This document shows positions 15,924 to 24,815 of a DNA stretch of 64,000 bases, piece by piece. Position numbers and translations under genes: made by a program. The notes below the pieces were generated by a model, which saw nothing but the letters and a program-made list of their open reading frames with translations, did no database searches and was not told the DNA's origin. The stretch is from contig JBJKRL010000024.1 of assembly GCA_046704745.1 (NCBI GenBank), positions 1-64,000 of the forward strand, in the 5' to 3' direction. Within the stretch, counting starts at the first letter, position 1. Each line of letters opens with the position of its first letter. Source of the stretch: CAWGGS01 sp046704745. Lineage in GTDB: Bacteria > Desulfobacterota > Desulfobulbia > Desulfobulbales > Desulfocapsaceae.

Positions 15924-15993
15924 TGATACTTTCAGTAACGGTAATAGTATTTTGAATATAGACAAATGTCAAATAATATCAGGTCAAAAAGCC

Positions 15994-16989
15994 TTACTGT
16001 AAGTAATTAAGGATAGAAATGCTCGATACCTGGGATGTTATTTTAAGAGCTGCCTGATAGGCCGTTTGTATCTGGGAGAGGTTGGCAAAGGTGGTAACCA
16101 TATCGGCATCTTGGTAGTTGGACAACGTCTGTTTGAGATCCGTTTGGACACTCTGTTGCTGTTGGTTGGCATTATCCACCCTTGTTGCCTGAACACCGAG
16201 TTCTGATCGATAGGTATCCGCTTGAGTGGCGGCGTGTTGAAGGTTGGTGATATTATTTTCAATACCGCCTCCCGGGCCCGAGGCGTCATCGACATTACCG
16301 GCTCTGATGGCGTCCGCTGTTTGTGTCAGTACCTGGAAAATATCGACTTGATTTGTTCCCTGCACATAGTTGCTGGCGGCATAATCAGTATTGGAGATTC
16401 CCAAAAAGAGTTCGTTGCCGGTAACATCGGTCTGAACAGTCTCCCCAGGGGTGATCTCCATCTTGGTTTCATTGGTGTCACCGTTGTAAATGACGGGCCA
16501 GGTGGTCGGGTCGGTCGAGTCGTAGGCGGCAGCAGTATAGCTGGGATTGACGGTAAACGGCTTTGTAGTCACCTGATAACCTGAAAAGATATATTGGCCG
16601 CCTATGGAAGCGTTGGCCGTATCGATCATCTGCTGTTTGAGTTGATCGACTTGGTCGGCCAAGGAGGAAAGGTCATCATTGCTAAGTGAACCGTTAACGG
16701 CGTTGTTTGCAATAGTTTGGGCTTGGTCCAGGATGGTCTGGATGTTGCCCAAATAGGTATCGGTGGATTTCAACTGGTCGGACAAAGTCCCCATGGTGGT
16801 GATATACCGATTGGTATTGGTTATCTGTGATCTGGTGTCGATCACAGGACCAACGACGCTGGGGTTATCGGATGGTGCATTCAGCTTCAGTCCCGTCGCT
16901 CCCTGATTTTGCAGGTCTTGCAGCTTGGTTGTGATTCGTTCAAGGTTGGTCTGCATCAACCTGTAGGTGGAGTTTTGTGTCACGATCAT
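15994..16989 (-). CDS. flgL: Hook-filament junction protein FlgL (HAP3)
   Basis: Second junction protein between hook and filament. The 331 residues have the flagellin-like N-terminus (TYRLMQTNLERITTKLQDLQ) and the C-terminal helix (ANLSQIQTAYQAALKITSQV). Length is usual for the family. It follows flgK by 33 bp in the same operon, whose sigma-28 promoter lies at 19729-19756. Confidence 0.95.
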   Translation of the reverse strand: MIVTQNSTYRLMQTNLERITTKLQDLQNQGATGLKLNAPSDNPSVVGPVIDTRSQITNTNRYITTMGTLSDQLKSTDTYLGNIQTILDQAQTIANNAVNGSLSNDDLSSLADQVDQLKQQMIDTANASIGGQYIFSGYQVTTKPFTVNPSYTAAAYDSTDPTTWPVIYNGDTNETKMEITPGETVQTDVTGNELFLGISNTDYAASNYVQGTNQVDIFQVLTQTADAIRAGNVDDASGPGGGIENNITNLQHAATQADTYRSELGVQATRVDNANQQQQSVQTDLKQTLSNYQDADMVTTFANLSQIQTAYQAALKITSQVSSISILNYLQ

Positions 16990-17022
16990 AATGCACCTCT
17001 TTTGTAATCAACCATCGTCTCA

Positions 17023-18405
17023 TTAATTCTTGAACGATATCAGTGTATTCAACATATCATCGACTGTGGAAAGATACTTAGCCGATGACTGAAAGCCCCG
17101 CTGATATTGTATCATGTTGACCATTTCTTCATCCAAGGAGACACCGGCAACGCTGTCTCGAAGATTCTGCAATTGATTGACGGCATCCTGTGAACCTGAT
17201 ACCTGGAGTGAGTTTTGATTGACATCTAACCCTATCTTCGACGATATATTGGCATAATACGAGTCAAAGGTGTCCGTGCCTGCGATCAGATAGCTCGTAC
17301 CCAAGTCGCCGATGGTCAGGGCATTTTCATTGTCGCCGGGAGCAGAGGTGTTTCCGGCGGCAACTTTGCTGGGATCTGTCAAGGTAACAGCCATATTGCG
17401 GGCGGCATCAGTTGTTACGCCTGCCGGGTCGGTGAAAAAATCATTTCCGGTACTGCCATCGAGGCCGACACCGGCTGCGTGTTGAGTATTTATCTGGGTG
17501 CTGATTTCATAGGCGAGTGTGTTCAATTCATCTTTGGCATTAGGAATCGTCTGGTCTCGGACTGTGAGAAGTCCTTGTATCTCGCCACCCACAGAGTTGA
17601 CGTCGAGATTGCGGACGGTTCCGGCAGCAACAAGCTGCAGAGTGACGTTGGAGCCCGATGTATCCGCTTGAAGTTGCATTGCGGTAGTACCCTGAACAAG
17701 CGGCAGGCCTCCAGGCAATTGGACGGCCAGCATACCTCGGTTGTCAGTATACGTGTTGGCGCCGAGTGACTGGGCCAGATCCTTGGCCAGAAGGTCCCGT
17801 TGATCCCTGGCACTGTTGTTGGTTTGGCCTCCTATTTCGGTGGTATAGATCTGGTCGTTTAATTGGGCAATCTGGGAAATTTTAGAATTGAGATCTGAAA
17901 GATCGGAAGTAAGCGTATTATTAATATTTTTCGTGATAGTATCAATACCGTCGGAGGCGTTGTTGAAACTTGATGCCAACAGGTTGCCCTGTTGTATCAC
18001 GGCGCTTCGCAAAGAGAGATCACTGGGATTGGTAGTAAGTTGTTTCCAGGCATCAAAAAAATTGTCGATATTGGTGGCGATATTGTTGTCGCTTACGCTA
18101 AAGACTCCTTCCAACTGAGAGAGAGAATCTGTCTGCCCACTGGCGTAGCCGAGATCGACCGATTTCGACTGCAATTGGTTGGTTATGAAATCGTCATGAG
18201 CTCGTGTGACGTTTGTTATGCTCACGCCCTGACCTATAAAAAAGTTGCCAAAGGTAAGTGTAGGAACCGGAGTCAGCTGGGCGCTCTGTTTGGAATACCC
18301 ATCGGTATTCATATTGGAAACGTTATTGCCGATAATCTCGATAGTTTTTTGATTAACTTCAAGAGACGTCTTACCGGCATTCAATGCTGCAATCAGACCG
18401 GACAT
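17023..18405 (-). CDS. flgK: Hook-filament junction protein FlgK (HAP1)
   Basis: First junction protein on the hook. The 460 residues open with IAALNAGKTSLEVNQKTIEI and IGNNVSNMNTDGYSKQ, a rod/hook-family N-terminus, and end with the coiled-coil MVNMIQYQRGFQSSAKYLST. It starts 1 bp after the flgN stop. FlgN, encoded just upstream, is its expected export chaperone. Confidence 0.95.
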   Translation of the reverse strand: MSGLIAALNAGKTSLEVNQKTIEIIGNNVSNMNTDGYSKQSAQLTPVPTLTFGNFFIGQGVSITNVTRAHDDFITNQLQSKSVDLGYASGQTDSLSQLEGVFSVSDNNIATNIDNFFDAWKQLTTNPSDLSLRSAVIQQGNLLASSFNNASDGIDTITKNINNTLTSDLSDLNSKISQIAQLNDQIYTTEIGGQTNNSARDQRDLLAKDLAQSLGANTYTDNRGMLAVQLPGGLPLVQGTTAMQLQADTSGSNVTLQLVAAGTVRNLDVNSVGGEIQGLLTVRDQTIPNAKDELNTLAYEISTQINTQHAAGVGLDGSTGNDFFTDPAGVTTDAARNMAVTLTDPSKVAAGNTSAPGDNENALTIGDLGTSYLIAGTDTFDSYYANISSKIGLDVNQNSLQVSGSQDAVNQLQNLRDSVAGVSLDEEMVNMIQYQRGFQSSAKYLSTVDDMLNTLISFKN

Positions 18406-18406
18406 A

Positions 18407-18760
18407 TCATACCTTCCCAGACAAGAGTCTGCCGTTAACTTGAGAGGGCACGGTTGCAGCAGTTGCTGAATATGTGGCCGTAACCGTTTTTTTGCCGAAA
18501 AATTCCATCATATCCCTTATCCAACCTAAAGTGGATTTAAACAAAAAAGCATTCCTTCTGTTTTCATTATGGATCTGCTTGGCCAATGCCATATCCTGAA
18601 CATCAAGTTCTTGAACCAGGCTCAGGTACTCTATAAGCTCTTGTTTTTCACCCATGACTTTAAACATGCCATCCATATCGAGTTTCTTGGCAAATTCTCG
18701 CTCTTGAATAATTACATCAAGAAGACGTATGAGATATTCATGGGTTTTATTGTCGGACAT
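18407..18760 (-). CDS. flgN: FlgN-family chaperone for FlgK/FlgL
   Basis: A 117-residue helical protein between flgM and flgK. The N-terminal two-thirds are helical; the C-terminal tail (TYSATAATVPSQVNGRLLSG) matches the Tyr and Gly-Arg tail pattern of FlgN, which binds FlgK and FlgL and docks to FlhA. The gene order flgM-flgN-flgK-flgL is classical. Confidence 0.85.
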   Translation of the reverse strand: MSDNKTHEYLIRLLDVIIQEREFAKKLDMDGMFKVMGEKQELIEYLSLVQELDVQDMALAKQIHNENRRNAFLFKSTLGWIRDMMEFFGKKTVTATYSATAATVPSQVNGRLLSGKV

Positions 18761-18762
18761 AA

Positions 18763-19053
18763 CTATTTTTCCTCAAACATAAACTGCAGCAGTGAGGTGG
18801 CGACTCTATTAAGATCAGGCTGATACGAACCGTCGGCAATCTGTGCTTTAAGTTCCTGAACCCGATCAGCCCTTGTCGAACTGCTGCTGCCTTTTGCAGC
18901 CTGGGCCTTGTGTACATCCTGGAGGACCGACGAGAATTGCACCTGGTCTGTTTGGGTCTTACCTTCGGTCTTTGTGTCGGTCTGGGTCTTTTGTGCCTTT
19001 TTTACATTACCGATCTGGTTTGGTCCGCCGACCCCAAAAAATTCAATACTCAT
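18763..19053 (-). CDS. flgM: Anti-sigma-28 factor FlgM
   Basis: Binds and holds FliA until hook completion, then is exported. The 96-residue protein has a polar disordered N-terminus and the FlgM C-terminal sigma-binding helices (DRVQELKAQIADGSYQPD, VATSLLQFMFEEK). It is 2 bp from flgN and 4 bp from the upstream DUF5610-like gene. The operon itself seems to be sigma-28 dependent (19729-19756), giving a feedback loop. Confidence 0.92.
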   Translation of the reverse strand: MSIEFFGVGGPNQIGNVKKAQKTQTDTKTEGKTQTDQVQFSSVLQDVHKAQAAKGSSSSTRADRVQELKAQIADGSYQPDLNRVATSLLQFMFEEK

Positions 19054-19057
19054 TGCA

Positions 19058-19651
19058 TCACCCGGTTTGTTGTGTCACCTGGCTATCGCTTGCCGTTTTT
19101 ACCCAGGTATCCAGTTTTGTCATAACAGCATCATAGGTTTGGTGGGAAATATCTGGAAGCGTTCCGCCAAAGGCTTTTAAGGCTTCTTGATATCCATTTT
19201 CTACGCCTTGTTTGATTGCATCGATCTTTGTCGGATCGCCGCCCGCAAGTGCTGTGGCGAAATTTACAATACGATCGGATGTTTGATCAACCCCAAAATA
19301 ACCATCTTCTGCTATGAGTTTTTGGGCATCTTCCTGAGTTATATTGCTAAGATCAGTTTCGTTGTTACCGTCAGCAATTTTGTAATTGATTCCCTGCTCT
19401 TTCAGCATATTCAAGACAAGCCCGCGCAATACATCAAATCCGCCGGTCTTGGAACCGGCCTTGGATAACGAGGAGGTATAGGTAGGTGGTGTCTCTAAAC
19501 CGTTTCCCAAGGTGACAGTATCGGGAATGGTAGTCCGTGAACCTGCAGGAGTACTTTGTCCTGTACCTAGGGTTGTATTCAGATCATACCGGCTGTACTG
19601 CAAAACAGAATACGAGTTTGTGTATTCCTGATAACTTATTGAATTAATCAT
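19058..19651 (-). CDS. Flagellar-operon protein of unknown role (DUF5610-like C-terminus)
   Basis: A 197-residue protein with a polar, Ser/Thr/Tyr-rich N-terminus (MINSISYQEYTNSYSVLQYS) and a helical C-terminal half with the pattern GVENGYQEALKAFGG and LPDISHQTYDAVMTKLD, which recalls DUF5610 or the misnamed 'hydrogenase-4 component G' group. The start at 19651 is chosen over an ATG at 19681 because GGAGG lies 8 nt before it. The hydrophilic N-terminus without signal peptide suggests a cytoplasmic or type III exported protein. It is the first gene after a sigma-28 promoter and heads flgM-flgN-flgK-flgL-csrA-fliW. Confidence 0.7.
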   Translation of the reverse strand: MINSISYQEYTNSYSVLQYSRYDLNTTLGTGQSTPAGSRTTIPDTVTLGNGLETPPTYTSSLSKAGSKTGGFDVLRGLVLNMLKEQGINYKIADGNNETDLSNITQEDAQKLIAEDGYFGVDQTSDRIVNFATALAGGDPTKIDAIKQGVENGYQEALKAFGGTLPDISHQTYDAVMTKLDTWVKTASDSQVTQQTG

Positions 19652-19728
19652 AAAAATCGCCTCCGTGCGCTTTTTATTCATGCTTCCTGCATGATTGGAT
19701 CAATCAATATCCTCTATTGTTAGCTTAT

Positions 19729-19756
19729 ATATCGGATTGTTTTATAGGAATCTTTA
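19729..19756 (-). promoter_or_regulatory. Sigma-28 promoter of the flgM...fliW operon
   Basis: On the minus strand TAAA (19753-19756), a 16-nt spacer and TCCGATAT (19729-19736) match TAAA-N15-GCCGATAA with one extra spacer base. It is about 70 nt upstream of the first gene at 19651. Confidence 0.6.
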
Positions 19757-19802
19757 GAGGTGAATTCAGGGAGGGAGAAGATTTCTCTAAATGGGGATTA
19801 AG

Positions 19803-19814
19803 GTGCATATGCAC
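19803..19814. promoter_or_regulatory. 12-bp palindrome upstream of the flgM operon promoter
   Basis: GTGCATATGCAC is a perfect palindrome in the 255-bp gap after flgJ, about 47 bp upstream of the sigma-28 -35 element. No T-run follows, so an operator is more likely than a terminator, but nothing proves either. Confidence 0.3.
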
Positions 19815-19845
19815 TTTAAAAGGTCTGTTCGGATATCTCTATGAG

Positions 19846-19923
19846 CTGGTCCTTAACAATTTTGCATAGCTATAGTTTATTTGTGAGCGGATACGTGGCA
19901 AGAGGTTCACTGGTCCTTAACAA
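19846..19923. repeat. 14-bp direct repeat covering the flgJ 3' end
   Basis: CTGGTCCTTAACAA occurs at 19846-19859 and again at 19910-19923. The second copy encodes the last residues of FlgJ (VKD plus part of the flanking codons); the first lies 51 bp beyond the stop. This looks like a small duplication of the flgJ end. Confidence 0.6.
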
Positions 19924-20224
19924 ATACCTTTAACTGATTGAACATTGCCTCACCAATTCCGATGCCTTTACCTTTTGCTGTTTCTCGTGCCATCTGCATA
20001 TCAAGCATATCTTGATAGATTTTTGAGGCATTGTCCTGAGGAATCAACCCGTTTTCAGGCATACTTTTCCGCATGGATTTGTACATCTGATCGATGAAAA
20101 CCGCTTCAAATTCCCGGCATGATTGCCTCAATGATTTAAGATCTTGCCGGGTCTTTTCTTTTCCCGTTGTGTTCTTAAGAGGATTGCCTTGGATGGCGTT
20201 TGGTGATATGGACGAAATGTTCAT
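19907..20224 (-). CDS. flgJ: Flagellar rod-assembly protein FlgJ, rod-binding domain only
   Basis: The 105 residues cover only the FlgJ N-terminal rod-cap domain (CREFEAVFIDQMYKSMRKS, then YQDMLDMQMARETAKGKGIG). The muramidase domain found in gamma-proteobacterial FlgJ is absent, as is normal in delta-type bacteria, so a separate lytic enzyme must open the peptidoglycan. It follows flgI by 35 bp. Confidence 0.92.
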   Translation of the reverse strand: MNISSISPNAIQGNPLKNTTGKEKTRQDLKSLRQSCREFEAVFIDQMYKSMRKSMPENGLIPQDNASKIYQDMLDMQMARETAKGKGIGIGEAMFNQLKVFVKDQ

Positions 20225-20259
20225 CTTCGGGTTCCTGTTTGATTGAATGATATTGGGAA

Positions 20260-21387
20260 TTAAAGGATAATGAGCTCACCCTGCATGGCGCCCGAGGCTT
20301 TTATAGCCTGGAAAATTGCAATAAGATCTCTGGGGGTTGCGCCAATTGAATTCAAAGCCTTGGCAATATCGCCGATGCTTACTCCTTTCGGCATATTCAG
20401 GACGTTGAGCTGACCTCCTTCTTCCTTTGCCGTAATGGTGGTTTGCGGAGGCACAACCACGGGCGGGGCACCGGTCAATGGATTGGGTTGAATTACCGAG
20501 CCCGGAGTTTCTTGTACGACAAGACTCAGGTTTCCGTGTGAGACGGCAACCGTCGACAGCCTTACATCTTTCCCCATGACGATTGTTCCTGTTTTTTCAT
20601 CAACGACCACCCGAGCAATAGAGTCAGGGTCTACCTGCAGAGATTCGACACCGGATATAAAATCTACAACTTTGTTTTTATACGATTTTGGAATCTTGAT
20701 CTTTACGGTCGCCGAATCAACAGGAAACGCCGTATGGGGACCAAATGCATGATTGATAGCCTTTGTTATGTGATCTGCTGTTGTGAAATCGGCATTTTCC
20801 AATTGGTAAGTAATCGTCCCGTCTGCTCCAAGTTGATCCGGGACTGAATTTTCGACAAGTGCTCCATTGGGTACACGGCCAACGGTCGTGTGATTTTTCT
20901 GGACCTTGGCAGATTTTCCACCAAAAGCAAATGCTCCAAGAGTTAGTGGCCCTTGTGCCACAGCATAGACCTTATGGTCAGCGCCTTTTAAGGGAGTCAT
21001 CAAAAGCGTCCCTCCCGCCAGGCTTTTGGCGTCTCCAATTGACGATACTTCCACATCGATGGTTGAGCCAGGTCTGGCAAAAGGAGGGAGATCGGCTGTT
21101 ACCATAACTGCTGCAACATTCTTTATTTTTATATTGCTAATTTGAGAAGGATCCAGAGTGATACCGTTTCTGACCATCATGTTGTAAACGGATTGAAGAG
21201 TAAACAAGGATTTTTTCATATCGTCACCTGTTCCCTCCAGGCCGGTGACCAATCCGTAGCCGATCAATTGATTGGCCCTTACTCCTGTAATTTTTGCAAT
21301 ATCCTTTATCCTTGCCCCTGACGCAATCTGAGCGCTTGAAAAGAAGAGGACACTGATCATGCCGATGGCCAGAAAAGAATTTTTCAT
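20260..21387 (-). CDS. flgI: Flagellar P-ring protein FlgI
   Basis: Periplasmic ring protein around the rod. Starting at the ATG at 21387 gives 375 residues with a normal signal peptide (MKNSFLAIGMISVLFFSSAQ, cleavage probably after ASG/A) and the FlgI core (ARIKDIAKITGVRANQLIGY). In-frame starts also exist at 21399 (ATG) and 21477 (GTG); the last has an AAGGGA-type ribosome binding site but would place 30 residues before the signal peptide, so it is less likely. The C-terminus ends in SGAMQGELIIL. Confidence 0.93.
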   Translation of the reverse strand: MKNSFLAIGMISVLFFSSAQIASGARIKDIAKITGVRANQLIGYGLVTGLEGTGDDMKKSLFTLQSVYNMMVRNGITLDPSQISNIKIKNVAAVMVTADLPPFARPGSTIDVEVSSIGDAKSLAGGTLLMTPLKGADHKVYAVAQGPLTLGAFAFGGKSAKVQKNHTTVGRVPNGALVENSVPDQLGADGTITYQLENADFTTADHITKAINHAFGPHTAFPVDSATVKIKIPKSYKNKVVDFISGVESLQVDPDSIARVVVDEKTGTIVMGKDVRLSTVAVSHGNLSLVVQETPGSVIQPNPLTGAPPVVVPPQTTITAKEEGGQLNVLNMPKGVSIGDIAKALNSIGATPRDLIAIFQAIKASGAMQGELIIL

Positions 21388-21518
21388 AACATCACTCATT
21401 TTACAAAGAAAAGGTTTATACAACCCCTGATCGGTTTCATCCATTAACACCCAACGAGGGGGCATAAGTACTTTCACGAAATCCCTTCATAAAAAACAAG
21501 AATTGAATTTCTAAGGTA

Positions 21519-22202
21519 CTAAAACGGCCAGATATTATCGAGTGTCCTGGTCAACCAGCCGGGTTGCTGTTTATCGCTTATGACGCCTTTACCTGTATAG
21601 GAGATTCTTGCGTTAAGTATTTTGCTGGAATCGATAGTGTTTGCTGCCGTAATATCCACAGGTCGGACAATTCCGGTAAGGTAGATGATCTGGACCTCGT
21701 CATTGAGCATAACCTCCTTGCCGCCTCTGATTTTCAGGTTGCCGTTGGGATATACACCGACGACTTGAGCCGAAAGTTGTGCGGTAAAATCCCCGGTACG
21801 GACTGTCTTGCCGTTGCCGTCGAAAGAATTCGAGAAGTTGGTGTTGACCAGATTGGCCAGATCGACATTGCTGTTTTTGAGTTTACTGTAATTTTCCAGT
21901 CCGAAAAGGTTGGATATGCCGGCGTTAAAACTCGACGTTCTTCCCGTAGTCGTAGTGGCTACCTTGGAGGCGCTGGATTTTTCCGATATGGTAATGCTTA
22001 TGATATCACCAATTTTCCCAGCCTTGTGATCAGCAAAGATCGAGGAAGAATCATTTGTCCATAAAGAACCGGCTGTCTGCTCAGACTTAAGGGGTGTTTT
22101 GATTTCTTCCAACGGTTCCGGGATCCTAACAATCTTTGTGGTGTGGGTTGAACAGGCTGAAAGGATTAAAACTACCAATACTAGAAGTGATAGGTTTTTC
22201 AT
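21519..22202 (-). CDS. flgH: Flagellar L-ring lipoprotein FlgH
   Basis: Outer-membrane ring protein. The ATG at 22202 gives 227 residues with a lipoprotein signal (SLLVLVVLILSACSTHT, lipobox LSAC), a GGAGGT ribosome binding site 9 nt upstream, and a 1-bp overlap with the flgA stop (TGATG). A longer in-frame start at 22244 would bury the signal and is rejected. FlgH motifs: SLWTNDSSSIFADHKAGKIG and IRPV-type RPVDITAANTIDSSKILNAR as separate segments. Confidence 0.94.
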   Translation of the reverse strand: MKNLSLLVLVVLILSACSTHTTKIVRIPEPLEEIKTPLKSEQTAGSLWTNDSSSIFADHKAGKIGDIISITISEKSSASKVATTTTGRTSSFNAGISNLFGLENYSKLKNSNVDLANLVNTNFSNSFDGNGKTVRTGDFTAQLSAQVVGVYPNGNLKIRGGKEVMLNDEVQIIYLTGIVRPVDITAANTIDSSKILNARISYTGKGVISDKQQPGWLTRTLDNIWPF

Positions 22203-23152
22203 CAAAGTCGTACCTCCACTATTCCCGGAGCCGTAACACGGCAATAGAGCAGTTTGTGTGAACTGATATTGCGTACCCGGATTACTTGATTTTTTACGCC
22301 GTTCATTTTGGCAATTCCTGTTGCTGTGACACGCAGAGCACCACTGGATAGGACGATTTTAACCACCTGGCCTCTGGCAACCATCGGGGGAATATCGATC
22401 CATGAATGCTCAATTATGCTGCCCTCTCTGATGACACGTTTTGTTTTCTTGCCAACGAGTTCTTTTAAATCCACATAAGGGGAGTCAGTGTCGGCAATGT
22501 CTCGAGTGAGAATACTGATACTATTTTTGGTAATAATACCTCCGTGGGGAATAGTTGCCGCTGCAACAATAACAGGGGCCATGGCTTCTATCCTGCCGGA
22601 GACTGCAATGTTTTTTCTTATATGTCCATCAACGCTGAAGATAATAGAAATGCTGGAACTTTTCAGAACTCCCGGGTTTGAAGGAATAACCTCCCAACTT
22701 AAATCTCCTGTAGGGAGGATGAAGGGCAGGGGAAGTGAGTTTGGGATAAAGTGTATCTTGGCATCAGGGAGATCGTTTTGTCGTTTTGTAAGATAGCCTG
22801 ATATGATGGTTTGTATTTTCTCGGGACCTATTTGGACGCCCCTGCGGTGAACGAGAATGGTTACAGGCCCTTTCCAACTGACGGAATCCGGGATTTGCAG
22901 GCTATTTACCAGATAGCTTTTGATATTTGCTGTCTGCAGAATAATATCTCGCCCCGGGGCGGGTGATTGGGAGACAATCTGGCTTCCCAAGGCTGTTGTT
23001 AACTCTGATTTTACGTTGAATTGAGCTATTTCTGATAGAGAAACAGAGATTCCGTCAACCTTTGCCAGTGGTTTGAATGTAATTACAAGTCCATAGCATG
23101 ATTGTATAAAAAAGAAAAAAAAGCCAAAGAAGAATACAATTAATCTCATCAT
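22202..23152 (-). CDS. flgA: P-ring assembly chaperone FlgA
   Basis: Periplasmic chaperone for FlgI. The 316 residues start with a hydrophobic signal sequence (MRLIVFFFGFFFFFIQSCYG) and end with an SAF-type domain (about residues 195-255: VVAAATIPHGGIITKNSI, VGKKTKRVIREGSIIEHSWI) and the FlgA tail RGQVVKIVLSSGALRVTATG. It lies between flgG (3-bp gap) and flgH. Confidence 0.92.
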   Translation of the reverse strand: MMRLIVFFFGFFFFFIQSCYGLVITFKPLAKVDGISVSLSEIAQFNVKSELTTALGSQIVSQSPAPGRDIILQTANIKSYLVNSLQIPDSVSWKGPVTILVHRRGVQIGPEKIQTIISGYLTKRQNDLPDAKIHFIPNSLPLPFILPTGDLSWEVIPSNPGVLKSSSISIIFSVDGHIRKNIAVSGRIEAMAPVIVAAATIPHGGIITKNSISILTRDIADTDSPYVDLKELVGKKTKRVIREGSIIEHSWIDIPPMVARGQVVKIVLSSGALRVTATGIAKMNGVKNQVIRVRNISSHKLLYCRVTAPGIVEVRL

Positions 23153-23155
23153 TTC

Positions 23156-23941
23156 TTAAACCAGATTATTGGTTGTCTTCATCATCTCATCGGAAGTGGT
23201 TATGGCTTTCGAGTTGATTTCATAGGCCCGCTGGGCTGTTATCATATTTGCCATCTCCTGAACGATATTAACATTCGATCCTTCAAGAAAATTCTGAGAC
23301 AGCGTTCCAATGCCATTGTCACCGGGAGTTCCAGTGGTCGGTGTTCCAGAGGCGTTGGTTTCCACATAAAGATTATTTCCGATGGAGGAAAGTCCGGCGT
23401 TGTTTATGAATGTGGCAAGTTCGATGGTGCCGATTTCGGTACTAGACGTGTCGCCTGCCAGAACGGCACTGACTACGCCTGTGTCGCTGATAGTGATGTT
23501 CTGGGCACCTTCAGGTATTGTGATTGCCGGAATGAGAGGATAACCGTTGGAGGTCACGATCTGTCCGTTGCTGTCGAGATTGAAATCGCCTGCCCGTGTA
23601 TAGGCGGTGTTGCCATTGGGCATTTCAATCTGAAAAAAACCTTCCCCTTGAATGGCCATGTCGAGAGGGTTTTGTGTCTGGATAAGTGAACCTTGACTGA
23701 ACACTTTGGTGACTTCCCCGGGGCGAACTCCCAATCCAACGAGAATTCCAGTAGGGTTTTGGGTGTTGGGAGATGTTTGACTTCCTGGCACCTTGATGGT
23801 CTCGTACAGAAGATCCTGAAAATCGGTTATGCTTTTTTTAAACCCAGTGGTGCTGACGTTGGCAAGGTTGTTGGCAATGACGTCAATATTTAACTGTTGA
23901 GCGTTCATGCCGGTTGTGCCTGTGTAAAGAGACCGTATCAT
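23156..23941 (-). CDS. flgG: Distal rod protein FlgG
   Basis: Forms the distal rod. The 261-residue protein is of standard length with N-terminus SLYTGTTGMNAQQLNIDVIA and NNLANVSTTGFKKS, the central GEGFFQIEMPNGNTAYTRAG, and C-terminus EMANMITAQRAYEINSKAI. It follows flgF by 36 bp and shares its operon. Confidence 0.96.
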   Translation of the reverse strand: MIRSLYTGTTGMNAQQLNIDVIANNLANVSTTGFKKSITDFQDLLYETIKVPGSQTSPNTQNPTGILVGLGVRPGEVTKVFSQGSLIQTQNPLDMAIQGEGFFQIEMPNGNTAYTRAGDFNLDSNGQIVTSNGYPLIPAITIPEGAQNITISDTGVVSAVLAGDTSSTEIGTIELATFINNAGLSSIGNNLYVETNASGTPTTGTPGDNGIGTLSQNFLEGSNVNIVQEMANMITAQRAYEINSKAITTSDEMMKTTNNLV

Positions 23942-23977
23942 GATTGAAGCCTTTATAGGTGTTTAAGTTAATCTTTG

Positions 23978-24727
23978 TTAGGAAACCGTACCGAGATCGT
24001 CTTGTTTCGCTTCAATTGTGGCATAGCTTTTCAACATCTTGTTATAGGTATCGAAGAGGCGTTCATTGTTAATCATCTTTGCCATCTCCGTAACCATGTT
24101 TACATTTGAGACTTCAAGACTGCCCTGAACCACATCCGGAGTGTCAATGGGTACTTCCTGTCCTCCCGTTTTCAATGAGAAAGTAGTATCGACTTCTTTT
24201 TGCAGTTTTGACGGATCATCGATATTGACAATACCCAACTGGGCGACATCGGTTTGAGCACCGGTATTGTCGATGACGGAAATCATGCCCTGACTGCTGA
24301 TTGAGATGCGATTGGTATTCGTCTCCGGTATCGTTATGGGGGTATTGGCATCATCGAGAACCTGCATACCACCGGTCGTAACCAATCTCCCTTCATTATC
24401 CAGGGAAAAGTTTCCTTTCCTTGTGTAAAGAATCCCGTTTGGCCCTTGGACTTTAAAAAAACCGTCTCCATGAATGGCAAGGTCCAGAGGTCGTTGTGTA
24501 TCTTTCATGGGACCAGCGGAAAAATCAGTAAAATTTTCTCGTATTCGAGTGTAATTGATTCCGTGCGCCTGGTTTATCTGTTGGGTTCCGCGAAGGATGG
24601 ATTCGAAACTGACATTGGAACGTTTGTAGCCAATGGTACTGACATTGGCCAAATTGGCTGTAATATTATCGAGGGTTTGTTCCCGAGCGACGGCCCCTGA
24701 AAGAGCGCTGTATTTTCCTGAAACCAT
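23978..24727 (-). CDS. flgF: Proximal rod protein FlgF
   Basis: Rod protein of 249 residues with SGAVAREQTLDNITANLANV, HGDGFFKVQGPNGILYTRKG and the C-terminus TEMAKMINNERLFDTYNKML. It heads flgF-flgG-flgA-flgH-flgI-flgJ. A sigma-28-like element lies about 90 bp upstream (24816-24842), which would be unusual for a rod gene. Confidence 0.95.
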   Translation of the reverse strand: MVSGKYSALSGAVAREQTLDNITANLANVSTIGYKRSNVSFESILRGTQQINQAHGINYTRIRENFTDFSAGPMKDTQRPLDLAIHGDGFFKVQGPNGILYTRKGNFSLDNEGRLVTTGGMQVLDDANTPITIPETNTNRISISSQGMISVIDNTGAQTDVAQLGIVNIDDPSKLQKEVDTTFSLKTGGQEVPIDTPDVVQGSLEVSNVNMVTEMAKMINNERLFDTYNKMLKSYATIEAKQDDLGTVS

Positions 24728-24815
24728 AAGGACTCAAATATTTGCTGATATACGAGATTGAAAATTTAAAAATCAATGCTTGATTTGAATTTTCCGACAG
24801 ACTGTTTGTAGTTAT

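Noticed and set aside
22203..22244. Longer FlgH start
   Set aside because: It would put 14 residues before the lipoprotein signal and lacks the GGAGGT site that fits the ATG at 22202.
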